From: a virus
Strand: one strand, 5' to 3'
Length of the DNA stretch: 22,267 bases
Virus record (IMG/VR): IMGVR_UViG_3300028550_000707
Location: 1-22,267 of that record
A program made the position numbers and the translations under genes. The stretch's first letter is position 1; every line of letters starts with the position of its first letter. Positions 8,477 to 16,829 of the stretch are shown one piece after another. The notes below the pieces were generated by a model, which saw only the letters and a list, made by a program, of their open reading frames with translations, ran no database searches and had not been told where the DNA came from.

Positions 8477-8519
8477 AATTTATCATCTTGGCAAAGTCTG
8501 CTAGGGCAGTTGATAAATT
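8477..8519 (-). promoter_or_regulatory. Nested inverted repeat in the leader of the 319-codon gene
   Basis: AATTTATCA (8477-8485) and TGATAAATT (8511-8519) are a perfect 9-bp inverted repeat. Inside it, CTGC and GCAG form a second 4-bp stem with a TAGG loop (8498-8509). It lies between the capsid terminator and the CAGGAG ribosome binding site of the downstream gene. It could be an mRNA 5' structure that tunes translation or stability, or a binding site at DNA level. No hammerhead core is present here. Confidence 0.5.
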
Positions 8520-8554
8520 GATTAATAAAAATACCTAGATTTATAATATAACAT

Positions 8555-8583
8555 AAAAAAGGGGAGCGTATGCTCCCCTTTAA
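8555..8583 (-). terminator. Strong intrinsic terminator after the major capsid gene
   Basis: On the minus strand AAGGGGAGC pairs with GCTCCCCTT around a 4-base ATAC loop (stem 8559-8567 with 8572-8580), followed directly by TTTTTT. It starts about 6 bases after the major capsid stop codon. This is a textbook Rho-independent terminator, and it would let capsid mRNA be made in excess over the genes further on. Confidence 0.88.
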
Positions 8584-8588
8584 AGTTC

Positions 8589-9500
8589 TTACGAACTACC
8601 TGGTGATCCGAAGATACCGAGTGGATCAGATACACCGAAAGAATATCTTTCTCTCGCTTTATATCTAACATTACCAGTATCAAAGTCTCCGTCCATAGTA
8701 GTAGTCATAGGTGCTCTAACAAAATGCTTCATTCCGTCAGGAACATCAGTAGTAATAAAGAACGCATTAGTATCAGTTAAATAATGATTAACTGAATAGC
8801 CTTCTGGAATTACTCCATTAGTTTTGACCGCATTTATGTCATTGTCAGCAGTTCCAACTTTATAATCACTCTGTAACAATCTAGTTGCTACAAACTGTAA
8901 GTCTGATGGAATTATAAGCTTTCTAGCTTTTGCTGCAATTTTAAGTCCCCTTTCGTCTGTCCACTTGCCTATTTGAATGATTGCATCTTCTAGAGATGTT
9001 TCATTTAAATCTGCAGCAACAGAAGGTCTATTACTATTTGTACCGCCGTTTACAAGGGGGTGAGCTGTATTAAATAATGACACAGCGTCTCCTCCAGTAA
9101 AACTACCAAAACCATTATTAAGTGGAAATGCTGATTTTACTTGTTTTGTATAAGACATCGCACGAGCTAAAGCTTTAGTGTATCTAGCAGAAACAGACAC
9201 ATAAAGATTATCTTCCATTGCCTCCTCTGTAATACTGAATCCTAAACCAATAGTTTCATGTGTATATCTTGCGACATAAGATTCTTGAGCAGTATCATAT
9301 GTGATAGCTGATCCTTCATCTTTTACTGGAGCGGCTCCAAAACCAGATAACTTTAATTCTTCTTCAAAACTTCTTTCAGAATTTTCAGTTACATAGATTT
9401 CTTCGTGCTCGTTTTCATAACGATTATATTCTTCACCGAATAGTGCGTTTAGTCCAGGTAAGAGTTGTTTTAACTCATTAGCTCTTGAAATAGCTGCCAT
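8589..9500 (-). CDS. Major capsid protein
   Basis: A 303-residue protein read as the HK97-fold major capsid protein. Supporting points are the acidic N-terminal arm (RSFEEELKLSGFGAAPVKDEG), then VARYTHETIGLGFSITEEAMED, NTAHPLVNGGTNSNRPSV, the helix-turn DERGLKIAAKARKLIIPSDL, a P-loop-like region PDGMKHFVRAPM, and a C-terminus ending DPLGIFGSPGSS. These match, from memory, the capsid proteins of many marine virome phages. Position fits too: it follows scaffold and a capsid-associated gene, and is followed by the strong terminator. An AAGGAG site precedes the ATG. Confidence 0.9.
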   Translation of the reverse strand: MAAISRANELKQLLPGLNALFGEEYNRYENEHEEIYVTENSERSFEEELKLSGFGAAPVKDEGSAITYDTAQESYVARYTHETIGLGFSITEEAMEDNLYVSVSARYTKALARAMSYTKQVKSAFPLNNGFGSFTGGDAVSLFNTAHPLVNGGTNSNRPSVAADLNETSLEDAIIQIGKWTDERGLKIAAKARKLIIPSDLQFVATRLLQSDYKVGTADNDINAVKTNGVIPEGYSVNHYLTDTNAFFITTDVPDGMKHFVRAPMTTTMDGDFDTGNVRYKARERYSFGVSDPLGIFGSPGSS

Positions 9501-9510
9501 AATTTACTCC

Positions 9511-10098
9511 TTAACCTATACCAGTTGTGTTTAACAACTGATGTCCGACATTAAACATTACTAATACATCAGTATGGCTATCGCCTACAGCACTATCAGG
9601 ACCATCGATAAAATCGACTATCTTTAAAGGTAGTGTTGCAGTTGCTGCTGCCGTTGATATATCAACCGTATTTTTGCTAGTACCAATAGCTGTACTTCCT
9701 GCAGTTTGTGTAACATTACAGTTCTTCCCTAGATCATCTAGAGTAGCAGAACCATCACATTGCATTTGCATTAGTATAAAAGGGTCACTAGCAACATAAG
9801 CCACAATATCGTCACTTGCTAAATTAGCATTGTACATTTGATTGGGCGTGAATTGCCCTGTAGAAGGGTCGGTGTAAGCACAACCAAGAAAAACACCAAT
9901 TGGTGTACAAGCACTAGTACCTTCATCTTTTTGGATGGTGGTATTAGGATTGTCGTCACCCCACTTTACAAAATCGCCATAGAATATGTTTGTATCATAC
10001 GCATTTTTAATTTTATAGTGTGTAACTTTTCCTTGATAAGGACTTCCAACAACAGTTCCAACAGGCTTTGCTCCGTTAGGAGTTGAACTTGATGACAT
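9511..10098 (-). CDS. Capsid-associated (decoration-like) protein, 195 aa
   Basis: A 195-residue protein located between scaffold-side genes and the major capsid gene. It has PNGAKPVGTVVGSPYQGKVTHYKI, NIFYGDFVKWGDD, TPIGVFLGCAYTDPSTGQFT, IVAYVASDPFILMQMQCDG and LPLKIVDFIDGPDSAVGDSHTD. I recall this pattern next to the major capsid gene in many marine phages. It is beta-rich with no enzyme motif. A decoration or capsid-stabilising role is inferred from order. An AAGGAG site lies upstream, and the next gene (capsid) starts 10 bases after its stop. Confidence 0.65.
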   Translation of the reverse strand: MSSSSTPNGAKPVGTVVGSPYQGKVTHYKIKNAYDTNIFYGDFVKWGDDNPNTTIQKDEGTSACTPIGVFLGCAYTDPSTGQFTPNQMYNANLASDDIVAYVASDPFILMQMQCDGSATLDDLGKNCNVTQTAGSTAIGTSKNTVDISTAAATATLPLKIVDFIDGPDSAVGDSHTDVLVMFNVGHQLLNTTGIG

Positions 10099-10133
10099 AA
10101 TTGTCTCCTTATTAAATAATTATAAATAAGAAA

Positions 10134-10643
10134 CTATGAATCTTTACCAAAGGTCGTTCTTGATTTTCTCTCAAAAACTTGCTTAGTAGCCATTCTAGAA
10201 TCTTGGTCTTTAAAATATGTGTTATCGACAGAGTCTACTTGAGATTGAGCTAAATCATTAAAATAATTATCTCTAGCTTCCGCTTTCTCTTTAGGCATCT
10301 TACATAACAACTGACCACCAATTTCCACATTACCTTTAACTGACCATTCTGAGTTATGGTCCATCATGTGAATTTGTAGTTCTGGATGATCCTCTAATCT
10401 ACAAGGCTCCCATCCTTCCCTAAATTTCCTAGATACATTAGGATTATCAGCTTGTCCCAAAAGACTCGTTCTGATATACCTAAATACCCAACCTGCTTGT
10501 TCAGTAGGTGCTGGTAAATTTGATGGATTTTCCCAGCTTTGTATACGCTGAGAAGCCTCTCGGCTTTCTATTTCCCTAGGGGTACGCTCTGCTACTTTTT
10601 CTGTGCTAGCAGTTTTAAGTTCTTTATTATCTATTTCTGACAT
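10134..10643 (-). CDS. Conserved protein of the capsid module, 169 aa
   Basis: A 169-residue, charged, mostly helical protein. It begins with a polar helix rich in Glu/Lys/Arg, then WVFRYIRTSLLGQADNPN, REGWEPCRLEDHPELQIHM, VEIGGQLLCKMPKEKAEARDNYF, and ends RTTFGKDS. I recall this REGW...IGG..LCKMP pattern in the capsid modules of marine phages, with no known function. It has a good AAGGAG site and starts one base after the scaffold stop, so it is cotranscribed with scaffold and capsid. An assembly role is likely but not shown. Confidence 0.6.
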   Translation of the reverse strand: MSEIDNKELKTASTEKVAERTPREIESREASQRIQSWENPSNLPAPTEQAGWVFRYIRTSLLGQADNPNVSRKFREGWEPCRLEDHPELQIHMMDHNSEWSVKGNVEIGGQLLCKMPKEKAEARDNYFNDLAQSQVDSVDNTYFKDQDSRMATKQVFERKSRTTFGKDS

Positions 10644-11672
10644 TTAAGACTCCTTTAATAGTTGGTTTGCATACTGCTCTGGAGTTATATTAAGTCGCCT
10701 TGCGAGAGCAACTTGACTCTGAGTCAGATGGATTTTGCGAGGTGGTTTACCGCTATTCCTCGTGGCGGGTGCTACAGGGTTCATTACCTGTCTCTTTGGT
10801 GCTTGTTGAATTACTTCTGTTTCATTAGAAGCTACATCTTGAACACCGAAAAAATTGGGGAATTGTTGTTTCATCTTTGCATCAACTTCAGAATAATACT
10901 TCTGAGAATCTTTAGCAGGATCAATTCCATTGGCTTGTAGTGATTGGTCTACATACATAGCAAAAGAAGTCATTTCTTTGTGCGATGAATCAGTTCCCAT
11001 AAACCAAGGATTTTTCCTTGACCAATCATCCATGTCTGGGTCAGCTTGTTTTACAACTTGCTGTTGTTGTTGTACTGGTTCTACATATTGTGATGCAATG
11101 TTGTGTTGCATTGTTTGTGCATAATTACCAGCTTGTTGTTCTGCAAGAGTTGCTTGTGCTAATTCAGCTTGTGATGCCGACATAGCATCTGCATCGCCTT
11201 CTTCGTAAGCCTTTTTAAAAGTCTGCTGTGCATTGTATTTAGCCCATTGAGCATTATTAAGTGCCTGCTTATTAAGTACATCTCCACCTTGAGTTACAAC
11301 TGATTGTAGCTTTTGGTTTTCAGACATTAAATTTTGTAATGCCTTTACAGCTTCCTGAGACTCTCTTAGAGCTTGTTCTTTTGCTCTACGCTCCTCATGG
11401 TACTCGTATTTAATTTTGCTTATTCTATCGCCAGCTCTCTTACTGTAATCTGTAATCTCTTTATCTACAGTTTCATCATCTACAGGAGCTTCGTTTGTTT
11501 CAACTTTAGCGTCTCTTCTGTCTTGTTCAGGAATATCATTAACAATTTCTACTTCTACTTCATTACTTGATGAAGTATTTATTTCATTTGCAACACCAAA
11601 AAATCTATCTTCTGTAGATTGTGAAGCCGCTCCTGGGTTTGTATCAATAACTTGTTCAATGCTCTCACTCAT
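10644..11672 (-). CDS. Capsid scaffolding protein
   Basis: A 342-residue acidic, helical protein. Residues 1-75 are polar and disordered-looking, about 81-125 form a coiled coil (SKIKYEYHEERRAKEQALRE), and the middle is Gln/Ala-rich (for example VEPVQQQQQVVKQ). The C-terminal 30 residues are basic and helical (KIHLTQSQVALARRLNITPE), as in scaffolds whose C-terminus binds the capsid protein. This build and the position just ahead of the capsid genes fit a scaffold. The ATG overlaps the stop of the co-chaperonin gene (ATGA). The sequence of scaffolds is poorly conserved, so the call depends on context. Confidence 0.8.
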   Translation of the reverse strand: MSESIEQVIDTNPGAASQSTEDRFFGVANEINTSSSNEVEVEIVNDIPEQDRRDAKVETNEAPVDDETVDKEITDYSKRAGDRISKIKYEYHEERRAKEQALRESQEAVKALQNLMSENQKLQSVVTQGGDVLNKQALNNAQWAKYNAQQTFKKAYEEGDADAMSASQAELAQATLAEQQAGNYAQTMQHNIASQYVEPVQQQQQVVKQADPDMDDWSRKNPWFMGTDSSHKEMTSFAMYVDQSLQANGIDPAKDSQKYYSEVDAKMKQQFPNFFGVQDVASNETEVIQQAPKRQVMNPVAPATRNSGKPPRKIHLTQSQVALARRLNITPEQYANQLLKES

Positions 11673-12082
11673 GCTCTTACTACTCCTGTTGGGTCATCAA
11701 CGACTGCTTCCACAGTATCGTCATTTATTAAACGAAACTCTTTCCCATACATTTTCATGCGAGTGCCTGAGTAAGCACGGAATATAACCCAATCACCTTC
11801 TTTGCACCAAGGTCCTGTTGGGAACCTTTTAGGATCACCGTAAGCTTCTGAACCTAACTTTAAAACAAACCCACAAATATTGGAGGTTTCTTCGTCTATT
11901 ACAGTTTTAGTAGCCTTTATGATTCCACCATCAGTCTTTTCTTTAGCCTGTGGCATTGCAACTAGCACTTTCCAGCCTTTTGGTTGAGGTAACTGACTTT
12001 TAATTTCATCACTTACATCTGGCTTTTCAACACTATCTGGTTTTGGTATCTTTACCGCTTTTACTTCTTTTTTTTCACTCAT
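11669..12082 (-). CDS. GroES-like co-chaperonin
   Basis: A 137-residue protein with a Cpn10/GroES fold in its C-terminal 105 residues. After a disordered Lys/Pro-rich N-terminus (1-30) come GWKVLVAMPQAKEKT (about 36-50), a mobile-loop-like part with DGGII (51-55), GFVLKLGSEAYG (71-82), KEGDWVIFRAYSG (94-106), and a final strand DDTVEAVVDD. GGI plus a hydrophobic residue is the segment that GroES uses to contact GroEL. The likely role is to replace or adapt host GroES so that GroEL folds the phage capsid protein, as T4 gp31 does; this is inferred. The frame is open upstream to a TTG at 12139, but the ATG at 12082 is preferred; neither has a clear ribosome binding site. Confidence 0.8.
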   Translation of the reverse strand: MSEKKEVKAVKIPKPDSVEKPDVSDEIKSQLPQPKGWKVLVAMPQAKEKTDGGIIKATKTVIDEETSNICGFVLKLGSEAYGDPKRFPTGPWCKEGDWVIFRAYSGTRMKMYGKEFRLINDDTVEAVVDDPTGVVRA

Positions 12083-12111
12083 ATTTTGCACGACTTTTAG
12101 GTGTCGAGTTC

Positions 12112-12315
12112 CTATTTTATTATGTGTTGTTCTTTCCAATCAAGAACTTCACGCTCTGCAAGGGCTAATCCCTCTATAACTCCTGTCATTCTCTTATACT
12201 CAGCAAAGTCTTTACAACCTCCTGTAGATATATGATCTGAACATTCGTTCATTAATTCTCTCAATTTCTTAGTTAAGAAAACGGAAAGTGATTGCTCTTT
12301 AATATCATTATTCAT
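12112..12315 (-). CDS. Small conserved protein between portal and co-chaperonin, 67 aa
   Basis: A 67-residue helical protein, with LTKKLRELMNECSDHI, GGCKDFAEYKRMTGVIEGL and a final ALAEREVLDWKEQ helix. Two Cys (24 and 34) are present, but no metal site is clear. I recall small proteins with GVIEGLALAEREVLD beside portal genes in other phages. Its ATG overlaps the end of the portal gene by 8 bases, which points to coupled translation. Function unknown. Confidence 0.6.
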   Translation of the reverse strand: MNNDIKEQSLSVFLTKKLRELMNECSDHISTGGCKDFAEYKRMTGVIEGLALAEREVLDWKEQHIIK

Positions 12316-14800
12316 TCAGATTGATATCATTAACTAAATCTTTAGCAATGTCAAGTCCAAACCTTACATCATCTTTAACTTTCTTATCTTCGCTTTCTTT
12401 TCTATCTAGCAAATCGCTAGCAATACGCTGTCCTACATTCATTCCAGCAATTTCTGATTGAGATTTAATTCTAGCTTCTTCTAATTGTTTATTATTTGTA
12501 AGTCTAGCAGCATCAATCATTATTTTAGATTCATCTATCTGTTGCTTATTAGCTACTTGAGTTTCTTTAATCTCTAGTTCTTTTTGTTTTGCTAATATTA
12601 ATGGGTCTTGTGCTTGTTCTTGTATTCTTGCTTGTTCAGCTTGTGCAGCATTTGTAGAAGCTACTCGTTTAGCTGCTTCTGCAACTAGAGTAGATATACG
12701 TTTTTCTACATCTGCTGGTAAAGGCTCACCTACTGGAGGTAGCTCTATACCCATCTCTCTTTCAACTTGTTGTCTAAACTGTAATGCAAGATGTTGCATA
12801 ATGTAGTCTGAGCCAGCACTTTGAATAGTTTGAGCATTTGGACTCTGTTGTATTTTTGCAAGAATATTTGGGTCTTGTTGTGCAGAAGCCAATGTTTGTA
12901 TATGAGCTTCATGGTCTTGTGACTCATATGCTTGTACAGCTTTACCATTAAGTATGTTCTGTACTGCTGTAACTGGATCAACTGCTGGTACATCCTCTTG
13001 AGGAGGTATTATAGTATCTACATCTTTGATGCCTAATACTTCTAGCATTTGTCTATGTAATTGAGCTAGGTCATACAACTGTGGTGCTTGTTGAGCTAAT
13101 TGCATTGCCGCTTGATACTGCATAATTCTTTGAGCCATTGTCGCTGCGTTTGGATCAGAAACAGGTAGTATGTCTACTCTGTTATCAAAATCTTGTAACT
13201 TTATCTGCTGACCTTCTTCTACTTCGTAAGGGTAATTAGGCTCTGTAAAGTCTTTAATTACTGTTACAAGTATCTCAAATTCTCTTTTCATGGAAGCATG
13301 TAGTCTTGCTTGAACAGCACTCATAACTTTCATGTTTCTTTCTAGCAATGCTAGAGTTGTTCCAACAGGTGCCTGACTATTCATGTCAGATGTTTTCATT
13401 TCAGCTATGCTAGCAAACTTCTTGCCTTCTTCTACTATGTTTTGTAGTAATGAAAATAATGTTGGTGAAGGTTCTTTGTAAGGTAGGAATGTAATATTGT
13501 CTCTGATAGCACCACCTGGTACATCTACATCTCTAAACTCACCTGGCATTATAGGACTGTCATCACCTTTGATACGAAGTCCTCTAGATTTCAAACCACC
13601 TGGTAAATTACTTAAAGTACCTGCATCTACTAACTGTCTTAATATTGATGTAGCTGATTTAGCTAATCCACCAATCATATGTATTAAACCAAAACCATAA
13701 AAGCCTAGACCTGGTAGGTATTGGTAATGTACAAAGTGCATCCTTCTTAATTTTGCAACATCATCTTCGTAATAGTTTCTTCTAATACTAAGAATAATGC
13801 CTGAAGGACTATCTATTGAGATAACATAAGGTAACGCTATACCTGTATCTTCTCCATTTTCATCCTTATCCTCAAACCCTTTAAGGTCTAAGTCTACCTG
13901 CATTTCTAATATTGTATGACGAGTATCATAGCTATAACTTTCTGAATGACCTGTCATATCACTATACTTTTTAGCAATATCTGATGACGAAGGTTTTGCA
14001 TCTGGTAATTCTATGTCTCTATAAAATCCACTAACCTGCATTTTTCTTACATCATTAGCTGACTTCTTCATTACATGAGTAGCTCTTTCACATGTCTCTA
14101 AATCACTTGCACCATAATTAACTACAACATCCTCTGCTGGTACAAATATACCGCTTGGTCTGTTTAGTGTTGGGTCAAAATAAACTTTTCTAAATGCTGA
14201 ACCTGCTAAAGGCAAAGAAAATAACATCTTCTCTGTTTCGCCACGATATTCAGTCATCTCATAAGTAAGAAGATAATTTAAATAATCTTGTACTCTTTGA
14301 CTTTGTTTTTCTTTGGTTGAATCTATTGGTCCTACTATTTTAGTTCTAACTGGACCTGCTGCTGGAAATATCTCTGATATAGCTTGTGATTGGAATTTAA
14401 TTACCGCTTCACTAAGCATAGGATGGAATACACCGCACGCTCCTGCCCAAGGTGTAGTTCTATCTTCTATTTTTAAACCAAGTTGATCTAAGCCTTTTAC
14501 ATAGCTTTCTTCCCAATCTGATCTTGATTCTTTATCTGCGTTGAACGCACCTATTAATTCATTGCCTATTGAATTTAGTTCATCTTCTTCAATAAAATCT
14601 ACTAAGTTAGAATCAAAGCTTTCAGTTCCTGCTTCGGATGAGTTAGCATCAAAGTCAACAATCATGCCACCATCTTCGGTTTCTGTTGTTACTGCTTCTG
14701 ATAATTCTTCCATATCAACTTCTAAGCCATCTTCAGGCTCCATCTCTACTAAACCATCTATAGGTGTAGCAGGTGTGTATTGTTTTTCTATAGCCAACAT
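12308..14800 (-). CDS. Portal protein
   Basis: An 830-residue portal protein of the large P22-like kind. It forms the dodecameric ring at one capsid vertex through which DNA enters and leaves. After an acidic N-terminus (1-60) come the conserved blocks NADKESRSDWEESYVKG (about 87-103), TTPWAGACGVFHPMLSEAVI (115-134), FPAAGPVRTKI, a middle with GSAFRKVYFDP and PAEDVVVNYGA, and GTTLALLERNMKVMSAVQ. The C-terminal third is Gln-rich and helical, fitting a barrel or crown extension. AGGAG lies just ahead of the ATG. Terminase large subunit lies immediately upstream and a scaffold/capsid module downstream, as expected. Confidence 0.9.
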   Translation of the reverse strand: MLAIEKQYTPATPIDGLVEMEPEDGLEVDMEELSEAVTTETEDGGMIVDFDANSSEAGTESFDSNLVDFIEEDELNSIGNELIGAFNADKESRSDWEESYVKGLDQLGLKIEDRTTPWAGACGVFHPMLSEAVIKFQSQAISEIFPAAGPVRTKIVGPIDSTKEKQSQRVQDYLNYLLTYEMTEYRGETEKMLFSLPLAGSAFRKVYFDPTLNRPSGIFVPAEDVVVNYGASDLETCERATHVMKKSANDVRKMQVSGFYRDIELPDAKPSSSDIAKKYSDMTGHSESYSYDTRHTILEMQVDLDLKGFEDKDENGEDTGIALPYVISIDSPSGIILSIRRNYYEDDVAKLRRMHFVHYQYLPGLGFYGFGLIHMIGGLAKSATSILRQLVDAGTLSNLPGGLKSRGLRIKGDDSPIMPGEFRDVDVPGGAIRDNITFLPYKEPSPTLFSLLQNIVEEGKKFASIAEMKTSDMNSQAPVGTTLALLERNMKVMSAVQARLHASMKREFEILVTVIKDFTEPNYPYEVEEGQQIKLQDFDNRVDILPVSDPNAATMAQRIMQYQAAMQLAQQAPQLYDLAQLHRQMLEVLGIKDVDTIIPPQEDVPAVDPVTAVQNILNGKAVQAYESQDHEAHIQTLASAQQDPNILAKIQQSPNAQTIQSAGSDYIMQHLALQFRQQVEREMGIELPPVGEPLPADVEKRISTLVAEAAKRVASTNAAQAEQARIQEQAQDPLILAKQKELEIKETQVANKQQIDESKIMIDAARLTNNKQLEEARIKSQSEIAGMNVGQRIASDLLDRKESEDKKVKDDVRFGLDIAKDLVNDINLNE

Positions 14801-14806
14801 ATTCTC

Positions 14807-16303
14807 CTAGTAATAATCTGCTTTACGGTTATGTTCTAATGGTTCATCTTCTTCATCTGTATCTAAAGGAACAAATCCGCCTTGTCTGAATCTTAACAGA
14901 GCTTGCGTACTGCTATCAACTAAATCGTCATGTTCCATATTAGGAAATCCAGCGAACTCTTCTACCACTTCTTCTGCCCATCTAGTTTGAGGAGCCCATA
15001 CTACACCTGAAGCAAATAGATCAGATACGGCATTTACCCTAGATATCTTATCATTTCCACGACTAGGAGTATATTCTTGTACTGGTATACCCATTGCTCT
15101 TAATTCAAAGATCAAAGGTAAGCCAGCCGCTTTAGCCTCTACAATGAACGCATCTGGTTTATACTCGTTGTACTTATCAAAAGCTCTCTTCTTTAAATCT
15201 GGGAACTCTAGACGCTCCTTATAGGCATCTAAGAGTATTAAGTTTGGTGCCGAAAAACCATCGTCATCTTCTTTGTAGAAAACTCCCCATGTGGTACAAG
15301 CCGAATAGTCAGCTCTTTGGTTTTTAAGAAAAGCAGTATCCCATGATTGAATTACAAATTCACACTCAGGGGGATTCTTGTTCTGCCACATTCTCCACCA
15401 TTCTCTTTTAACTAAAGCACCCTCTTCAGAAGTAGGGTCTTGTTGATACTGAGCCATCCACTTTGAACTAGGCAATTCAGCCTTCAAAGCTTCTAACTCT
15501 TCTAATTTCCAGAAAGCATCCCACAAAGGCTTACCAGAAGGTAAGATTGCAGGTAGTTCTATAACTTCCCATTGGTCAGCTCCGCCTCGTTTAACACTAG
15601 CATCCACTACTTGACCTGTTAAATCTTTATTATGCCATCTAGTCATAACCACAACGATTGCACCATTAGGCTGTAAACGCTGTCTAGGACCAGAGGTGTA
15701 CCATTCATAGGTACGATTGAACACATTTATATCTGAACTTGCACCCTCTTGTTCTGAATGAGGGTCATCAATGATAAGCAAATCAGCACCTTTACCAGTA
15801 ACCGCTCCGCCTACACCAATCGCAAAATACTCGCCACCTTTGTTCGTGTTCCAACGACCAGCAGCTTTTGAATCCGACTGTAAACTTACATTCGGAAATA
15901 TCTTTTTATAATCTTTACTATTAACAAGGTTTCTAACCTTTCTACCAAAGCCAACCGCTAATTCTGCGGTGTGAGCTGTCTGTATTATTTTCTTTTCAGG
16001 TCTGCTTCCCAGAAACCATGCAGGTAATAGGTAAGACGCAAACTCGGATTTGGTATGTCTAGGTGGCATGTTGATGATTAAACGCTTTAATTCACCCCTT
16101 GCTACCCTTTCAAATGCATCAGCCATGATCTTGTGATGAGGTCCTTCTATAAAAGCACTCCAAACCTCTCCAACAAAAGCCATATAGTTGTCCGCACATT
16201 TTTCTCTGGACTTGGCATCTGCTAGTTCATCTAATAAACCCAATAGTTCTTTCTTCTCTTCTAAAGAAAGGTTTTGTACTTGGCTTAATATCTGGTTACT
16301 CAT
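14807..16303 (-). CDS. terL: Terminase large subunit
   Basis: A 498-residue packaging motor protein. The ATPase half has a Walker A-like PPRHTKSE (residues 80-87), a Walker B region LLIIDD (175-180) and a coupling motif VVVMTRWH (217-224). The nuclease half has Asp322 in QSWDTAF, Glu389 in FIVEAKAAG and Asp459/Asp460 in EHDDLVDSST, the expected metal ligands of the RNase H-like domain. It cuts concatemeric DNA and pumps it through the portal, using ATP. AGGAG precedes the ATG, and a second AGGAGG lies in a small hairpin about 25 bases further upstream. The next gene, portal, starts 6 bases after its stop. Confidence 0.95.
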   Translation of the reverse strand: MSNQILSQVQNLSLEEKKELLGLLDELADAKSREKCADNYMAFVGEVWSAFIEGPHHKIMADAFERVARGELKRLIINMPPRHTKSEFASYLLPAWFLGSRPEKKIIQTAHTAELAVGFGRKVRNLVNSKDYKKIFPNVSLQSDSKAAGRWNTNKGGEYFAIGVGGAVTGKGADLLIIDDPHSEQEGASSDINVFNRTYEWYTSGPRQRLQPNGAIVVVMTRWHNKDLTGQVVDASVKRGGADQWEVIELPAILPSGKPLWDAFWKLEELEALKAELPSSKWMAQYQQDPTSEEGALVKREWWRMWQNKNPPECEFVIQSWDTAFLKNQRADYSACTTWGVFYKEDDDGFSAPNLILLDAYKERLEFPDLKKRAFDKYNEYKPDAFIVEAKAAGLPLIFELRAMGIPVQEYTPSRGNDKISRVNAVSDLFASGVVWAPQTRWAEEVVEEFAGFPNMEHDDLVDSSTQALLRFRQGGFVPLDTDEEDEPLEHNRKADYY

Positions 16304-16398
16304 ACATCTCCTATACTAGATAGGAAGTAAATACCTCCTAAAATTAAAAACTTAATAAGTTCATAACAATATGTACCTATCAATAGGTAGATACTCTA

Positions 16399-16416
16399 CT
16401 AGTAGGTACCTACTAG
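16399..16416. repeat. Perfect 18-bp palindrome CTAGTAGGTACCTACTAG
   Basis: The sequence equals its own reverse complement over 18 bases, and the flanking bases break the symmetry. It lies about 100 bases ahead of the terminase large subunit start, next to a 6-bp inverted repeat (16375-16388) that shares ATAGGTA/TACCTA with it. It suits a dimeric protein binding site or a terminase recognition site. Confidence 0.8.
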
Positions 16417-16495
16417 ATGTAAATCACGCTAGATTTTAACATAATTGCACATCTTCACAGAAAAGACAACCATTTTTATAAAATAATGGGGGGGG

Positions 16496-16522
16496 TCTAG
16501 GGACCCATAGGTCTTTCCTAGA
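16496..16522. repeat. Two-part inverted repeat TCTAGG-GACC / GGTC-CCTAGA
   Basis: TCTAGG (16496-16501) pairs with CCTAGA (16517-16522), and GACC (16502-16505) with GGTC (16510-16513), around a CATA loop with a three-base TTT bulge. A run of eight G lies just before it. There is no T run on the exit side in either direction, so it is not a standard intrinsic terminator. Confidence 0.6.
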
Positions 16523-16663
16523 AAAATTATATATTATATGTATGAAAAACGCTATCAAAATGCAATATAGGGGGTACCCCTGCAAAAGTTAGTAATATCC
16601 TGTGCATATCACTATGTATATATGATAGGAGGAGTCCCGCACGCGTGAATGGGGGTAGCCCCC

Positions 16664-16754
16664 TCTCTCTATAGTGGGAGATCGAAACACTATATGTAGT
16701 GGTTGCAGCGTTCGTCTGGAATACTACATGTAGTGTTTGGGTCTATATATAGTG
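16664..16754 (+). repeat. Four TAGTG-ended, mostly palindromic elements
   Basis: Four elements ending TAGTG occur at about 16666-16676 (CTCTCTATAGTG), 16689-16701 (CACTATATGTAGTG), 16723-16735 (CTACATGTAGTG with a perfect 12-bp palindrome ACTACATGTAGT) and 16743-16754 (CTATATATAGTG). Spacing is uneven (25, 34 and 19 bases between the TAGTG ends). They resemble a set of iterated binding sites. Confidence 0.55.
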
Positions 16755-16771
16755 CATCCACATATTGCACC

Positions 16772-16802
16772 GCATAGCGTGTCATATGAGTACGCTCAAT
16801 GC
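16772..16802. repeat. Nested inverted repeat GCAT-AGCGT / ACGCT-CA-ATGC
   Basis: GCATAGCGT (16772-16780) pairs with ACGCT (16792-16796) and, after a CA bulge, ATGC (16799-16802), with CATATG in the loop. In addition CGCTCAAT (16793-16800) is an inverted copy of ATTGAGCG at 16843-16850, which covers the end of the terminase small subunit gene. Confidence 0.5.
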
Positions 16803-16816
16803 CCTCTTAGATAGTT

Positions 16817-16829
16817 GGTTGGTGGTTGG
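16817..16829 (+). other. Possible two-tetrad G-quadruplex GGTTGGTGGTTGG
   Basis: Four GG pairs with loops TT, T and TT lie just after the terminase small subunit gene. The layout is close to that of the thrombin aptamer, which has loops TT, TGT and TT. Two-layer quadruplexes are weak, so in vivo folding is uncertain. It would form in plus-strand DNA or in an RNA running opposite to the terminase genes. Confidence 0.4.

Noticed and set aside
12083-12139. Longer co-chaperonin starting at TTG 12139
   Set aside because: It would overlap the upstream gene out of frame and has no ribosome binding site. The ATG at 12082 gives a normal-looking N-terminus.
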